DNA from: Hydrogenophaga sp.
GTDB taxonomy: Bacteria; Pseudomonadota; Gammaproteobacteria; Burkholderiales; Burkholderiaceae_C
Assembly: GCF_025699295.1 (NCBI RefSeq)
Contig: NZ_JAILWB010000010.1
Coordinates: 1-64,000, forward strand
Length of the DNA: 64,000 nucleotides
Reading direction: 5' to 3'
How positions within the stretch are numbered: position 1 is the first letter of the stretch; every line of letters begins with the position of its first letter. The position numbers and the translations under genes are program-made. The notes beneath the pieces were generated by a model that worked only from the letters and a program-made list of their open reading frames with translations, did no database searches and was not told where the DNA came from. This document shows, in pieces, positions 1 to 7,837 of the stretch.

Positions 1-101
1 CCGCGCGGGCGCTCTACCAACGGCACGGCTTCTCCCCCTGCCCGCCTTTCGGCCCCTACCGCGAAGACCCCGCCAGCTGCTTCTACACGCGCAGCCTCTG
101 A
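1..101 (+). CDS. GNAT family N-acetyltransferase, C-terminal tail (partial)
   Basis: An open frame enters from the left edge (frame starting at base 3) and stops with TGA at 99-101, giving 32 residues. The tail has the pattern LYxRxGF, then PFGxY, then DPxS, which is typical of the last beta strands of GNAT acetyltransferases. The acetyl-CoA site lies outside the window and the substrate cannot be told. The gene ends 15 bp before ureE and reads the same way, so it may share the urease transcript. Confidence 0.6.
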   Translation, partial: ARALYQRHGFSPCPPFGPYREDPASCFYTRSL

Positions 102-116
102 TACCCCCCGCACGAC

Positions 117-656
117 ATGCTCCAGGTCTCCAAACTCATTCCCCAGGGCCGTGGCCTGGCCAGGCCGCTGGTGCAACGCGCCGCCCAGCTGGTGCTGGAC
201 TGGGACATCCGCCAGAAAAGCCGCTTCGACGCCACGGCCTCCGACGAGCGCCACGTGGGCGTGTTCCTGCCCCGCGGCACCGTGGTGCGCGGCGGTGACG
301 TGCTGCTCACGCAGGACGGTTCGCTGCTGCGCGTGGTGGCCGCACCGCAGCCGGTGCTGCGCATCACCGCCTGCCCCGACCATCCCGCGCAAGACCAGGC
401 CTTCGACCTCATGCGCGCGGCGTACCATCTGGGCAACCGGCATGTGCCGATCGAACTGCGGCCCGACCACCTCAAGATCGAGCCCGACCACGTGCTGGCC
501 GACATGCTGCGCGCCATGCACCTCACTGTGGTGGAGGTGCGCGAGCCTTTCGAACCCGAGGCAGGCGCCTACGGCGACCATGGCGCAGGCGCGCACGGCG
601 GCCACAACCACCACCATGGTCATGGGCACCAGGACCACGGCCATGACCACGGATGA
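117..656 (+). CDS. ureE: Urease accessory protein UreE (nickel metallochaperone)
   Basis: 179 residues. UreE carries nickel to the UreFG-apo-urease complex in the cytoplasm. The N-terminal part is the peptide-binding domain and the middle is the metal-binding domain. The last 25 or so residues are very rich in His, with Gly and Asp between, the nickel-sequestering tail seen in many UreE proteins. The ATG at 117 follows the GNAT stop closely. ureF starts 4 bp after the stop and ureG overlaps ureF, so ureEFG is one transcription unit. The structural genes ureABC probably lie to the left of the window. Confidence 0.95.
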   Translation: MLQVSKLIPQGRGLARPLVQRAAQLVLDWDIRQKSRFDATASDERHVGVFLPRGTVVRGGDVLLTQDGSLLRVVAAPQPVLRITACPDHPAQDQAFDLMRAAYHLGNRHVPIELRPDHLKIEPDHVLADMLRAMHLTVVEVREPFEPEAGAYGDHGAGAHGGHNHHHGHGHQDHGHDHG

Positions 657-660
657 GGTG

Positions 661-1358
661 ATGGAAGCGCCATCGCGCTCGGCCGCCAGCCTGCTGCAAG
701 TCCTCTGGCTCGCCTCGCCCGCCCTGCCGGTGGGCGGTTTCTCGTATTCCGAAGGGCTCGAATCCGCGGTCGATGCGGGCCTGGTGCACGACGAGGCCAG
801 CGCGGCCGCCTGGCTCACCGACCAGTTGCACCTGGGCCTGGCGCGCAGCGACCTGGCGGTGGTGGCGCAGGCCATTCCCGCCTGGCGCGCGAACGACCTG
901 GCGCGCATCACCGTGCTCAACCAGTGGGTGCTTCAGACGCGCGAGACGCAGGAATTCCGACTGCAGACAGAACAGATGGGGCGCTCGCTGCTCGAATGGG
1001 CGCGCCAGCTCGGGGACCTCAGCAACGGCGTGTCCGAGCAGCTGCAGGCCGCGCAACTGACCCCGCCCACCTACCCTGTGGCCTGCGCCTGTGCGGCCGC
1101 CAGCGCGCAGGCCAGCGTGCGCGACAGCATGGTCGGCTACGCCTTCGGCTGGGCCGAGAACATGGTGCAGGCGGCCATCAAGTCGGTCCCGCTGGGCCAG
1201 AGCGCGGGGCAACGCATGCTCGCGCGCCTGGCGCAGCAGATTCCCGACGCGGTCGACCACGCCCAGGCACTGCCCGATGACGCACGCCAGGCCTTCACCC
1301 CGCTGCTGGCCATTCTTTCCGCACGCCACGAAACGCAGTACTCTCGACTTTTTCGATC

Positions 1359-1362
<4 letters not shown>
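661..1362 (+). CDS. ureF: Urease accessory protein UreF
   Basis: 233 residues, the normal size for UreF, an all-helical protein that docks UreG and UreH/UreD on apo-urease and gates nickel delivery. The N-terminal stretch with [20 protein letters not shown] is the family signature, and the [13 protein letters not shown] segment is also conserved. The frame is open much further upstream, inside ureE, but ATG 661 gives the family N-terminus. The stop TGA overlaps the ureG ATG in an ATGA motif, which suggests translational coupling. Confidence 0.95.
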
Positions 1363-2036
<674 letters not shown>

Positions 2037-2077
2037 CACCGGGGCACAAGCTAAAATCGCTCCTTGCAATCGCACCT

Positions 2078-2121
2078 GGAGACGTGGGTGAGCGGTTTAA
2101 ACCAGCAGTCTTGAAAACTGC
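2078..2121 (+). pseudogene. tRNA-Ser(UGA) 5' half, cut in the anticodon arm by island insertion
   Basis: The acceptor 5' strand GGAGACG, the D arm and the anticodon arm with loop CTTGAAA (anticodon TGA) are present. After CTTGAAAACTGC the sequence no longer matches a tRNA: there is no variable arm, T arm or 3' acceptor strand. The missing part lies at 23715-23770. Joining the two at the shared core gives a perfect tRNA-Ser: 7 of 7 acceptor pairs, anticodon stem GCAGT/ACTGC, variable stem GACCC/GGGTC and T stem GTGAG/CTCAC. A TAAAAT box at 2052-2057 could be the -10 of the old promoter. Confidence 0.93.
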
Positions 2122-2147
2122 TGGACTTGGGCACGATGGAGCGAGAT

Positions 2148-2218
2148 AAGTGAACAAAATCAATATGATAGGTGAACTCTGAGGCATCGCCTTGAGAGCC
2201 GATTAGCAGATGCTTAGC
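2148..2218. repeat. Left-end copies of repeats shared with the right end (candidate integrase arm sites)
   Basis: AAGTGAACAAA at 2148-2158 recurs exactly at 23668-23678. TAGCAGATGCTTAGC at 2204-2218 recurs with one mismatch at 23579-23593. Both pairs are direct, and both lie in the same relative order outward from the 12-bp core. Arm-type binding sites of a tyrosine recombinase or its excisionase would look like this. Function is inferred from position only. Confidence 0.5.
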
Positions 2219-2265
2219 GCATCAATAAGTATGATCAGTCGACCCGTCATTGAAGGTCGGAGTTG

Positions 2266-2353
2266 GGAAGCGTGGCAGAGTGGTCGATTGCACCGGTCTT
2301 GAAAACCGGCAACGGGAAACCGTTCGTGAGTTCGAATCTCACCGCTTCCGCCA
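2266..2353 (+). tRNA. tRNA-Ser(UGA), complete, island-borne
   Basis: 88 nt with encoded CCA. Acceptor GGAAGCG pairs with CGCTTCC, the anticodon stem is CCGGT/ACCGG around loop CTTGAAA (anticodon TGA), the variable stem is AACGG/CCGTT and the T stem is GTGAG/CTCAC. It is a different allele from the split host gene (GGAGACG acceptor, different variable arm). A good -10 box, TATGAT, lies at 2230-2235, and the broken host tRNA promoter also points at it. Together with the terminator at 2391-2421 it forms a self-contained unit that can supply the UCA-decoding tRNA lost by insertion. Confidence 0.97.
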
Positions 2354-2390
2354 GTCAAGATGACTTGGATTCTTTGGTTGGATGGAGATT

Positions 2391-2421
2391 GCCCTGCTTG
2401 CCAGGGCTTTTTTTTTTTTTT
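2391..2421 (+). terminator. Intrinsic terminator of the island tRNA-Ser
   Basis: The stem GCCCTG/CAGGGC has a 5-nt loop and is followed by 14 consecutive T residues. It lies 38 bp after the tRNA CCA end. It would stop tRNA transcription before the island genes, and it insulates them from the ure and tRNA promoters. Confidence 0.88.
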
Positions 2422-2594
2422 GTAGCCCAGCACAGTGACTCGGCACCGACGAGCGAGCGGGCTAACTCGACATATGCGCGGCTACAGGCCGTGAGCTGCG
2501 TCACCCGCCACCGTAGTACCGGCCGTAGCGCACTGATCGCGGCCTGTGCCGCGCTACGGGCCCTGCATCGTCGATCCAAAGGGTACTTGCGACC

Positions 2595-2846
2595 CTACTT
2601 CTTCGCCTCTTCCAGCAGTCGCTCAGTTTCAAGGACCAGGGTGGTGGGAGCCACGCCTAACGCACCGCCGAGACTGAACAGTGTGGTGATGGTCGGTTGG
2701 CGCAAGCCTCGCTCTAAACGTGAGACGAATGTGCGATCAACTTGTGCACGAAATGCAAGTTCCTCTTGAGAGATGCCCAGCGCGATGCGCTGCTTTTGCA
2801 GCACAACGCCAAAAATTCCCGCGATAACTGGACCCTCGTCTTTCAT
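2595..2846 (-). CDS. XRE-family regulator resembling restriction-modification controller (C) proteins
   Basis: 83 residues, almost all one Cro/C1-type helix-turn-helix domain. The core reads QRxALGISQEELAFRAQVDRTF, then SRLERG and a PTI-LFSLGGALGV helix. The size and the DRTF-SRLERG recognition region resemble C proteins that time expression of restriction genes. Two tandem near-palindromes lie 26 bp upstream of its ATG (2872-2895), where such a protein would autoregulate. No methyltransferase or endonuclease is adjacent. The diverging gene at 2942 encodes a zinc-ribbon membrane protein. It may be a leftover controller or may control an unrelated gene. Confidence 0.75.
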   Translation of the reverse strand: MKDEGPVIAGIFGVVLQKQRIALGISQEELAFRAQVDRTFVSRLERGLRQPTITTLFSLGGALGVAPTTLVLETERLLEEAKK

Positions 2847-2871
2847 GCGCGACGAATGTCGACTTCTTGTA

Positions 2872-2895
2872 GCCTATAGTCCACGGCCTATAGGC
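2872..2895. promoter_or_regulatory. Tandem palindromic operator (C-box-like)
   Basis: GCCTATAGTC (2872-2881) and the perfect palindrome GCCTATAGGC (2886-2895) lie between the divergent XRE gene and the zinc-ribbon gene. Their CCTATAG cores are 14 bp apart. Two TATAG-centred dyads about this far apart are the layout recalled for controller-protein operators. That the adjacent XRE protein binds here is inferred. Confidence 0.55.
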
Positions 2896-2941
2896 ACGTC
2901 TTAAAGGTTTTCGGTGAGGCCGGGCGTGCGAGGAGTCCGCC

Positions 2942-3451
2942 ATGGCATTGGCAACTTGCAAGGAATGTGGAAGGCAAGTGAGCACGCAGGCCAAAGCCTG
3001 CCCGGGGTGTGGAGGTCCGCCGCCAAAGACACCGCCTCAAAAAATCACATGGAAGGGCTGGACCGCGCTTTTCTTGGTTGGATGGATCGTCTTCAGCGTG
3101 TACTCAAACACGGACGAAACAGCAGCCTCGCAACAGGCGGGAGCAAAGGCGAAGGAAACTCAGAACGCCGCCCGTGAAGAGCAGAGCCGTCAGTGGACTT
3201 GGGTTTCAAAAGGGAAGGAGGCAGTGAAGCAGAGGCTCAAAGACCCGGATTCGGCACAGTTTCGCAATGTGTACTTTCATCGCGGGAAATCAGGCGTGCC
3301 TGTTGCGTGTGGTCAGGTCAATGCAAAGAACAGCATGGGCGGCTACTCTGGCTTCCAGCGATTCGTTTCGGGCACCACGGTGGAACTCACCTACCTCGAG
3401 AAAGAGGTAGTTGGTTTCGCTAAAGTGTGGAATGAGCTTTGTGCAAATTGA
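2942..3451 (+). CDS. Zinc-ribbon, single-pass membrane protein of unknown function
   Basis: 169 residues. The N-terminal zinc ribbon has Cys pairs at residues 6/9 and 20/23. One hydrophobic segment lies at about 43-57, then a charged Gln/Ala/Glu-rich linker, then a C-terminal domain starting near WVSKGKEAVKQRLKDPDSAQF. That domain turns up in small proteins of phages and islands, where the phrase about a lysine-arginine helix and DPDSAQFRN is conserved. It is divergent to the controller-like XRE gene and shares its operator region. Function unknown. The coding sequence is less G+C-rich than the flanking chromosome. Confidence 0.7.
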   Translation: MALATCKECGRQVSTQAKACPGCGGPPPKTPPQKITWKGWTALFLVGWIVFSVYSNTDETAASQQAGAKAKETQNAAREEQSRQWTWVSKGKEAVKQRLKDPDSAQFRNVYFHRGKSGVPVACGQVNAKNSMGGYSGFQRFVSGTTVELTYLEKEVVGFAKVWNELCAN

Positions 3452-4099
3452 GCACCCGCGCTCAGAAGCAACGAACGAGTAACGTGCAGCAGCACACGCG
3501 ACTACTTCTCTCAGGGACGGGAGATGAAGTCCAACAACGCGGCCTTTGCAGACAGGCTTAGGCATGTTGCCGACCTTCACCGACGCGGTCTCGTCGGTCT
3601 CGTCGAGAATGCGCTTCGCAGGTATCCGCTCTAACGGTCAGGGCTGGCATTGTGCAGCCTGCGTACACGTCGCTAGTGGAGCCGGACCGAGCTCGCACTT
3701 CGCGCGGACGTGGATCGGAACTACATCTCGTTGATCGAGCTCGGCAAGAACAGTCCGAGCGTGCGGCTCGTGTTCAAGCATCTGCGATGCGCTGGATCTC
3801 ACACCCTCAGATCTGATGAAGGACGTTGAGAAGCGGATGAAGGTGCAGATTGCCCGGTAGCGCGTGCACACCAGTGGGACCGTCAAGACGACGTTCGTCA
3901 GTCGCTACGAGCCGCGCAAACGCAGACCCACTTGAAATGAGTGGGGAAAATGCACAAAAATAGTCAAAATGTCAGCTATTTGCGCTAGACAATTTCGATG
4001 CCCTCCAGTCATGATGTGCCGTTTCATCAAAGGAAGTCGGAAGAGTTGTAGATCAATACTCGACCGCTTGCGTAGCCACTTAAACAGCTATCAGAACAA
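3452..4099. other. Gap of about 650 bp with gene remains and an A+T-rich leader
   Basis: No intact gene is visible. The middle (3689-3860) is a frameshifted XRE remnant, listed separately. From about 3930 the sequence becomes distinctly A+T-rich and leads into the three-gene module at 4100. No clear sigma70 hexamer pair could be fixed there. Confidence 0.5.
3689..3860 (+). pseudogene. XRE-type DNA-binding protein remnant, 5'-truncated and frameshifted
   Basis: From 3689 one frame reads ELALRADVDRNYISLIELGK and then NSPSVRL-VFK, a clear Cro/C1 recognition-helix region. One base too many near 3778 shifts the frame. The next frame then reads DALDLTPSDLMKDVEKRMK and ends in TAG at 3858-3860. No start or first helix is recognisable upstream. 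It is therefore a dead regulator, possibly of a lost restriction or phage module. It is not a copy of the XRE gene at 2595. Confidence 0.65.
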
Positions 4100-4768
4100 A
4101 TGTTTCAGACTGACTACAGGAAAACGCTAACGATTGTTGCCACAGGACCTTTCGCTCCTGCGACATTTCACCCTTGGTGGTTTGCATACTTCAAGCTACT
4201 GGGCGAGGGCGAAATCCAATCAATTGCGGATAATCCATCCTCCATAGTGACTCCCGAGGCCACTATATTTAAGGTCGCCGGATTCGACATCGACGTGAGA
4301 ACCAATAGAATCCAAATAGGCACTTCACAAGAGAACTTATTCGAACCTGTCAGAGACCTAATATGCGGCACCCTCGATGTCCTAGAAGGAACATTTATAG
4401 AAGAAATTGGGATCAACTGGACGCTACATTACGCAACACCGAGTGAAGCAGCGTGGCATGCGGCTGGAGACAAGCTCTGTCCAAAAACCCTTTGGGGTGA
4501 GGTGTGGCCAAAACATGCTGGGATGTTGAACTTGCAGGTGGAACTCGAAAGAAACGATGACTTTCAAGGAAAAGTAAACATTCAATTCCAACCCTCGAAA
4601 GTCTTGAAACATGGCGTTTTTTCATCGATAAATGATCATTACCAAATAAAAAGAGGTGATGAGCACGTCTCGGCAGCGGATGCAGCGAGTTTCATCAGAA
4701 AACAATGGGGGAACTCGAAAGAAATTGCCGACCGCCTCTTTGGTGATATTTATGAACGCACCAAATAA
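4100..4768 (+). CDS. Unknown protein, first gene of a three-gene metallo-beta-lactamase module
   Basis: 222 residues with no recognised family. It is soluble, of mixed alpha/beta type, rich in aromatic residues near the N-terminus (HPWWFAYFKLL), and has a conserved-looking IEEIGINWTLHY segment near residue 110. No signal peptide or membrane segment. The codons are much more A+T-rich than the surrounding genome, which points to recent transfer. ATG 4100 has only a weak ribosome site. The next gene starts 17 bp before its stop, and that gene in turn overlaps the third, so the three are probably translationally coupled parts of one system. Confidence 0.6.
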   Translation: MFQTDYRKTLTIVATGPFAPATFHPWWFAYFKLLGEGEIQSIADNPSSIVTPEATIFKVAGFDIDVRTNRIQIGTSQENLFEPVRDLICGTLDVLEGTFIEEIGINWTLHYATPSEAAWHAAGDKLCPKTLWGEVWPKHAGMLNLQVELERNDDFQGKVNIQFQPSKVLKHGVFSSINDHYQIKRGDEHVSAADAASFIRKQWGNSKEIADRLFGDIYERTK

Positions 4769-5342
4769 CACATCAACGACAGCGACAGACTCAAGGCAGG
4801 CGACAAGTTATTTGTCGAGTGGGATTGCCGATTTTAAACCCAACCTTAAGGGAGTTGATGGTAAAGCTCTGCTTCCAAACTTAGGCAACGAAAACACGGA
4901 AGTGAGCACAATTGAAATTGGCGCCACAGAGACAAAATTACACGCCAGAACCAACTCCCTAACAAAACTACAACAAGAACTCGATGCGTTTATACCGTTA
5001 GAGTCATGGAGTGGAAAAATTGAGGAAGTTGATCTAAAGTCTCGCACCTACACTGCGACTGTGATTAGCCACGACAACGGGGCTCAAGAGTCTGCAGAGT
5101 TTGGATTTGATGAGATCTCTGAAGACGACCTTGAACTCGTCGAGCCAGGGGCCATGTTTTACTGGTCGGTCGGCTATCAAATTGATATATACCGACGCAG
5201 GTCAACCGCCTCTGTAATTCGCTTTAAAAGGATTCGGCATTGGACTCGAAAAGAGCTTGAGCAAGCTACAGCGAATGCCAGCGACGACCTCGCTTGGTTT
5301 CTCACCAATAGGGCGCAACCAAATGACGCCGCCAAGCCCTGA
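4752..5342 (+). CDS. Unknown protein, second gene of the three-gene module
   Basis: 196 residues from ATG 4752 (an earlier in-frame ATG at 4656 lies deep inside the previous gene and is unlikely). The first 80 residues are Thr/Ser/Asn-rich and look disordered. From about residue 85 a compact domain begins (ESWSGKIEEVD) and runs through EISEDDLELVEPGAMFYWSVGY to a charged helical end. That is probably a small beta-barrel followed by a helix. No catalytic motif is visible. The start overlaps gene 1 and the stop overlaps gene 3, so its product likely works with the metallo-hydrolase, perhaps as adaptor or inhibitor. The function is not known. Confidence 0.6.
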   Translation: MNAPNNTSTTATDSRQATSYLSSGIADFKPNLKGVDGKALLPNLGNENTEVSTIEIGATETKLHARTNSLTKLQQELDAFIPLESWSGKIEEVDLKSRTYTATVISHDNGAQESAEFGFDEISEDDLELVEPGAMFYWSVGYQIDIYRRRSTASVIRFKRIRHWTRKELEQATANASDDLAWFLTNRAQPNDAAKP

Positions 5343-6381
5343 TCAAATAGAAGTAACACTCATAGGCCCGAATGTTGGGGAGTGCGTAATCCTGCACTAT
5401 GCTGAAGAATGGATTATTGTTGACAGCTGTATCAGCCGAGGGACAAAAATGCCCGCAGCGATCTCCTACCTACAATCAATTGGAATCGATCCACAAAAAA
5501 TAAAGATTGTTGCCTGCAGCCATTGGCACGATGATCACATAAGAGGAATTGGAGACATTCTGCAGTTTGCTCCAAATGCTAAATTTTGGATGTCTAACGC
5601 ACTCGCTGCCAAAGAATTTCTCACGCTAATTTCAGCCTACAGGGAGTGGCCAAAGGACGGTTCTGAGTTCACATCTGGGTTGGAAGAACTGGCCAAGTGC
5701 CTTGATATTGTAAAGTCGCGGGGTCAAGCTCCACATTTCGCAAACCATGACCAGCGACTTCTGCTTTGGCCTAATTCAAGTGCAGAGCTCTGGGCGCTGA
5801 GTCCGTCGGCAGAGACAACTAGAGTCAGCCTTGTAAACATGTCAAGCATGCTGCCCGTTAATTGGGCAAAGAAAACTGCACTACCTTCAGGACCCAACCA
5901 TGTCGCTGTTGCCATGCATTTTCGAGCTGGCGCACATTCAATTCTACTTGGCTCAGACTTGGAAGAGCATGGAAATACTCAAACTGGTTGGAATGCGGTG
6001 CTTTCGAGTCAAGGGCGCCCCAACTCAATTGCCAGCCTATATAAGGTGGCACATCATGGGTCTCAAACAGGCGAACATCCAGGCATTTGGAGCCAATTGC
6101 TCACGAGCACTCCAATATCTATTTTGACTCCATTTACACGTAGTGATCTCCCACGCCATGACGACGTAACCAGAATTACGACTAACTCTTCGAGCACGTA
6201 CATCTCGTCAATGGGGAAGGCAACAGTTGGGAAGCGCTCAGGTGCCCTTGCTAAAGCAGTCAAGCAGAAGAAACTCGCAAGTCTTGAACTACATGCGGGA
6301 GCTGTGCAGTGTCGAATTAACGCCGCAGATGCCACCGCTAACTGGAGTGTTACTTTGCTGGGCGGAGCTGGACGCCTTTAG
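5323..6381 (+). CDS. ComEC/Rec2-like metallo-beta-lactamase fold hydrolase
   Basis: 352 residues from ATG 5323. The metal-binding HxHxDH motif is CSHWHDDH (His67, His69, Asp71, His72). Later come LLGSDLEEHG, giving the bridging Asp, and KVAHHGSQTG, giving the last His. That order is typical of the soluble ComEC-like MBL group, whose members include nucleases and phosphodiesterases. There are no membrane helices, so this is not a DNA-uptake channel. Third gene of an overlapping A+T-rich operon. Nuclease activity is plausible, but no substrate is shown. A defence role is inference from island context. Confidence 0.8.
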   Translation: MTPPSPDQIEVTLIGPNVGECVILHYAEEWIIVDSCISRGTKMPAAISYLQSIGIDPQKIKIVACSHWHDDHIRGIGDILQFAPNAKFWMSNALAAKEFLTLISAYREWPKDGSEFTSGLEELAKCLDIVKSRGQAPHFANHDQRLLLWPNSSAELWALSPSAETTRVSLVNMSSMLPVNWAKKTALPSGPNHVAVAMHFRAGAHSILLGSDLEEHGNTQTGWNAVLSSQGRPNSIASLYKVAHHGSQTGEHPGIWSQLLTSTPISILTPFTRSDLPRHDDVTRITTNSSSTYISSMGKATVGKRSGALAKAVKQKKLASLELHAGAVQCRINAADATANWSVTLLGGAGRL

Positions 6382-6425
6382 ACTGTCAAAGCTGAACTCT
6401 ACAAGCTCAGTACACCCATAATAAA

Positions 6426-6443
6426 GCCACCCCGAAGGGTGGC
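6426..6443 (-). terminator. Intrinsic terminator of the aceA fragment
   Basis: GCCACCC/GGGTGGC stem with a 4-nt loop. Read on the minus strand the loop is TTCG and the stem is followed by TTTATT, so it fits as the terminator of the isocitrate lyase tail at 6488-6709. It may also help to end transcripts of the metallo-beta-lactamase operon coming from the other side. Confidence 0.65.
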
Positions 6444-6487
6444 GATTCCTGTCTCCTCTGCCTCTGCGGGGCCCGTTGAGCGTCAGA

Positions 6488-6709
6488 TCAGTGGAATTGC
6501 TCTTCTTCGGTCGAACCCGTCAGGGCCTTCACGCTGGAGGAGCCGCCCTGGATCACGGTGGTCACGTCGTCGAAGTAGCCCGCACCCACTTCCTGCTGGT
6601 GCGACACGAAGGTGTAGCCCTTGTCGCGTGCGGCGAATTCGGGTTCCTGCACCATTTCCGTGTAGTGCTTCATGCCTTCGCCGCGGGCGTAGGCGTGGGC
6701 GAACTGGAA
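6488..6709 (-). pseudogene. Isocitrate lyase (AceA) C-terminal fragment
   Basis: The last 73 codons of a proteobacterial isocitrate lyase: FAHAYARGEGMKHYTEMVQ, then the SHQQEVGAGYFD region, then SSVKALTGSTEEEQFH and stop. The frame stays open upstream to 6802, but residues before the FQFAHAYAR segment do not look like AceA, so the junction is near 6709. The catalytic loop and active site are absent. Codon use is G+C-rich as in the core genome, unlike the A+T-rich module beside it. The stop and terminator are preserved, so this looks like a captured or left-behind 3' end. Confidence 0.85.
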
Positions 6710-7055
6710 GGTGTTGATTCTGCCGGCCATAGGGAATCGCGAACATAGGTCTGTAGCATCGAGTGGCCAGGGAGTCCGTGGAGTGGAGCACCCATCGACC
6801 ACCCAACGGGGCCGTCTATGGCGAGGCCCGCATCGGACGGGAGTCGCGCCACCGGCAACATAGGCACGCGGTGGTTTCCCACCTCACACCCAACGCACAG
6901 TGACCGGAGGCAGTGAGCAGTGCCTTCGGTGCGGAGAAAATTTTGCCCAGTTTTCAGGCCTCACGCTCGCCCTTTGGTGTGGAGCTACGATAGCGACCAA
7001 CGGCCACAAGCGGCCGGTGCGGTACTTCTAAAGCGGACGTCCACTTAATGGAAGG
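6710..7055. other. Intergenic stretch without recognisable genes
   Basis: About 350 bp between the aceA fragment and the membrane/PLD-like gene. No ORF with a ribosome site and no RNA gene is visible. The left part may contain the rearrangement junction that cut aceA. The stretch near 6940-7050 is of average composition with no clear hairpin. Confidence 0.4.
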
Positions 7056-7718
7056 CTAGGCCTCAGTCGCTGCAGCCCAGTAGTTGTGCCATTGGGTGAG
7101 GAAGTACTCTCGCCACTTCGAGTTAAGACGAGAAAGCAACAAGTGCGGGCGTGACTCGATGGGTTTCCAGTGCTTTGCCGTGTACACCTCGATCTTCAAT
7201 GTGCCTCGAAAGGACTCTGGGTCCACGATGAAGAAGCCGAGAGCGGGCAGGAAAGGTAGGAGACGGTACTCGAACTGAGACGGGTACCTCTGCTTCCAAT
7301 CCTTCAGGCGCTTGAGGACTTCGTGCATGGACGTTTGGAATTCGCTGGCAGAGTTGAAGCGCGGGTCGATGAGCGAGAGCATTTCGGATAACGCGTCGGT
7401 GGGACTGAGCAAGAGAACATGGAGCCGCACGCCTCGGGCAAGGAGCCGGTCAACCGATGCGGAACAGCTTTCGACCAGGAACTTGCAGTCGTTGCCCGAG
7501 ACATAGACAGACGCCTTGGCCGCAGCCAATCGAGCCTCCATAGCACCAAGCCTGGCGTCTACTTGCGCCCGATCCAGAAAACGAAGGCCCAAGAAATACT
7601 CCTGCAGACCCAGTGTCCCAAGGAATCCCAGCGCAACGATTGCCGGCTCCCAATCTGGCGCACGTGCAAGCCAAGCGACGGCAAGGAGGAGGCAGAGGAA
7701 GTTGATTGAGCGGAGCAT
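7056..7718 (-). CDS. Membrane-anchored protein with a possible PLD-like domain
   Basis: 220 residues. Two hydrophobic stretches fill residues 1-45 (probably a membrane hairpin). A cytoplasmic domain follows, in which KASVYVSGNDCKFLVESC, then DRLLARGVRLHVLLLSP, resemble the strand-helix-strand start of phospholipase D-like folds. The C-terminal end, with RPHLLLSRLNSKW and a WHNYW box, is typical of small PLD-like effector proteins. No HKD catalytic motif is present, so enzymatic activity is doubtful. Membrane plus sensor/effector domain in an island is a common form of phage-defence effector, but this is inference. Confidence 0.5.
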   Translation of the reverse strand: MLRSINFLCLLLAVAWLARAPDWEPAIVALGFLGTLGLQEYFLGLRFLDRAQVDARLGAMEARLAAAKASVYVSGNDCKFLVESCSASVDRLLARGVRLHVLLLSPTDALSEMLSLIDPRFNSASEFQTSMHEVLKRLKDWKQRYPSQFEYRLLPFLPALGFFIVDPESFRGTLKIEVYTAKHWKPIESRPHLLLSRLNSKWREYFLTQWHNYWAAATEA

Positions 7719-7837
7719 GTGCGCGGGTTCCTCTGAGGTCTAACGTAGAAATGACCGGGCCACGTCTCCTCCAACTCAGCTCGACCACGATCGCTAATTG
7801 CCATAAATCTCACCGACATTTTTTGCACGCACCTCAG

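Noticed and set aside
2595..2846. Complete restriction-modification system
   Set aside because: No methyltransferase motifs (for example DPPY or FGG types) or endonuclease are found near the controller-like gene.
6476..6748. Plus-strand ORF over the aceA fragment
   Set aside because: The minus strand matches isocitrate lyase residue by residue; the plus reading is antisense.
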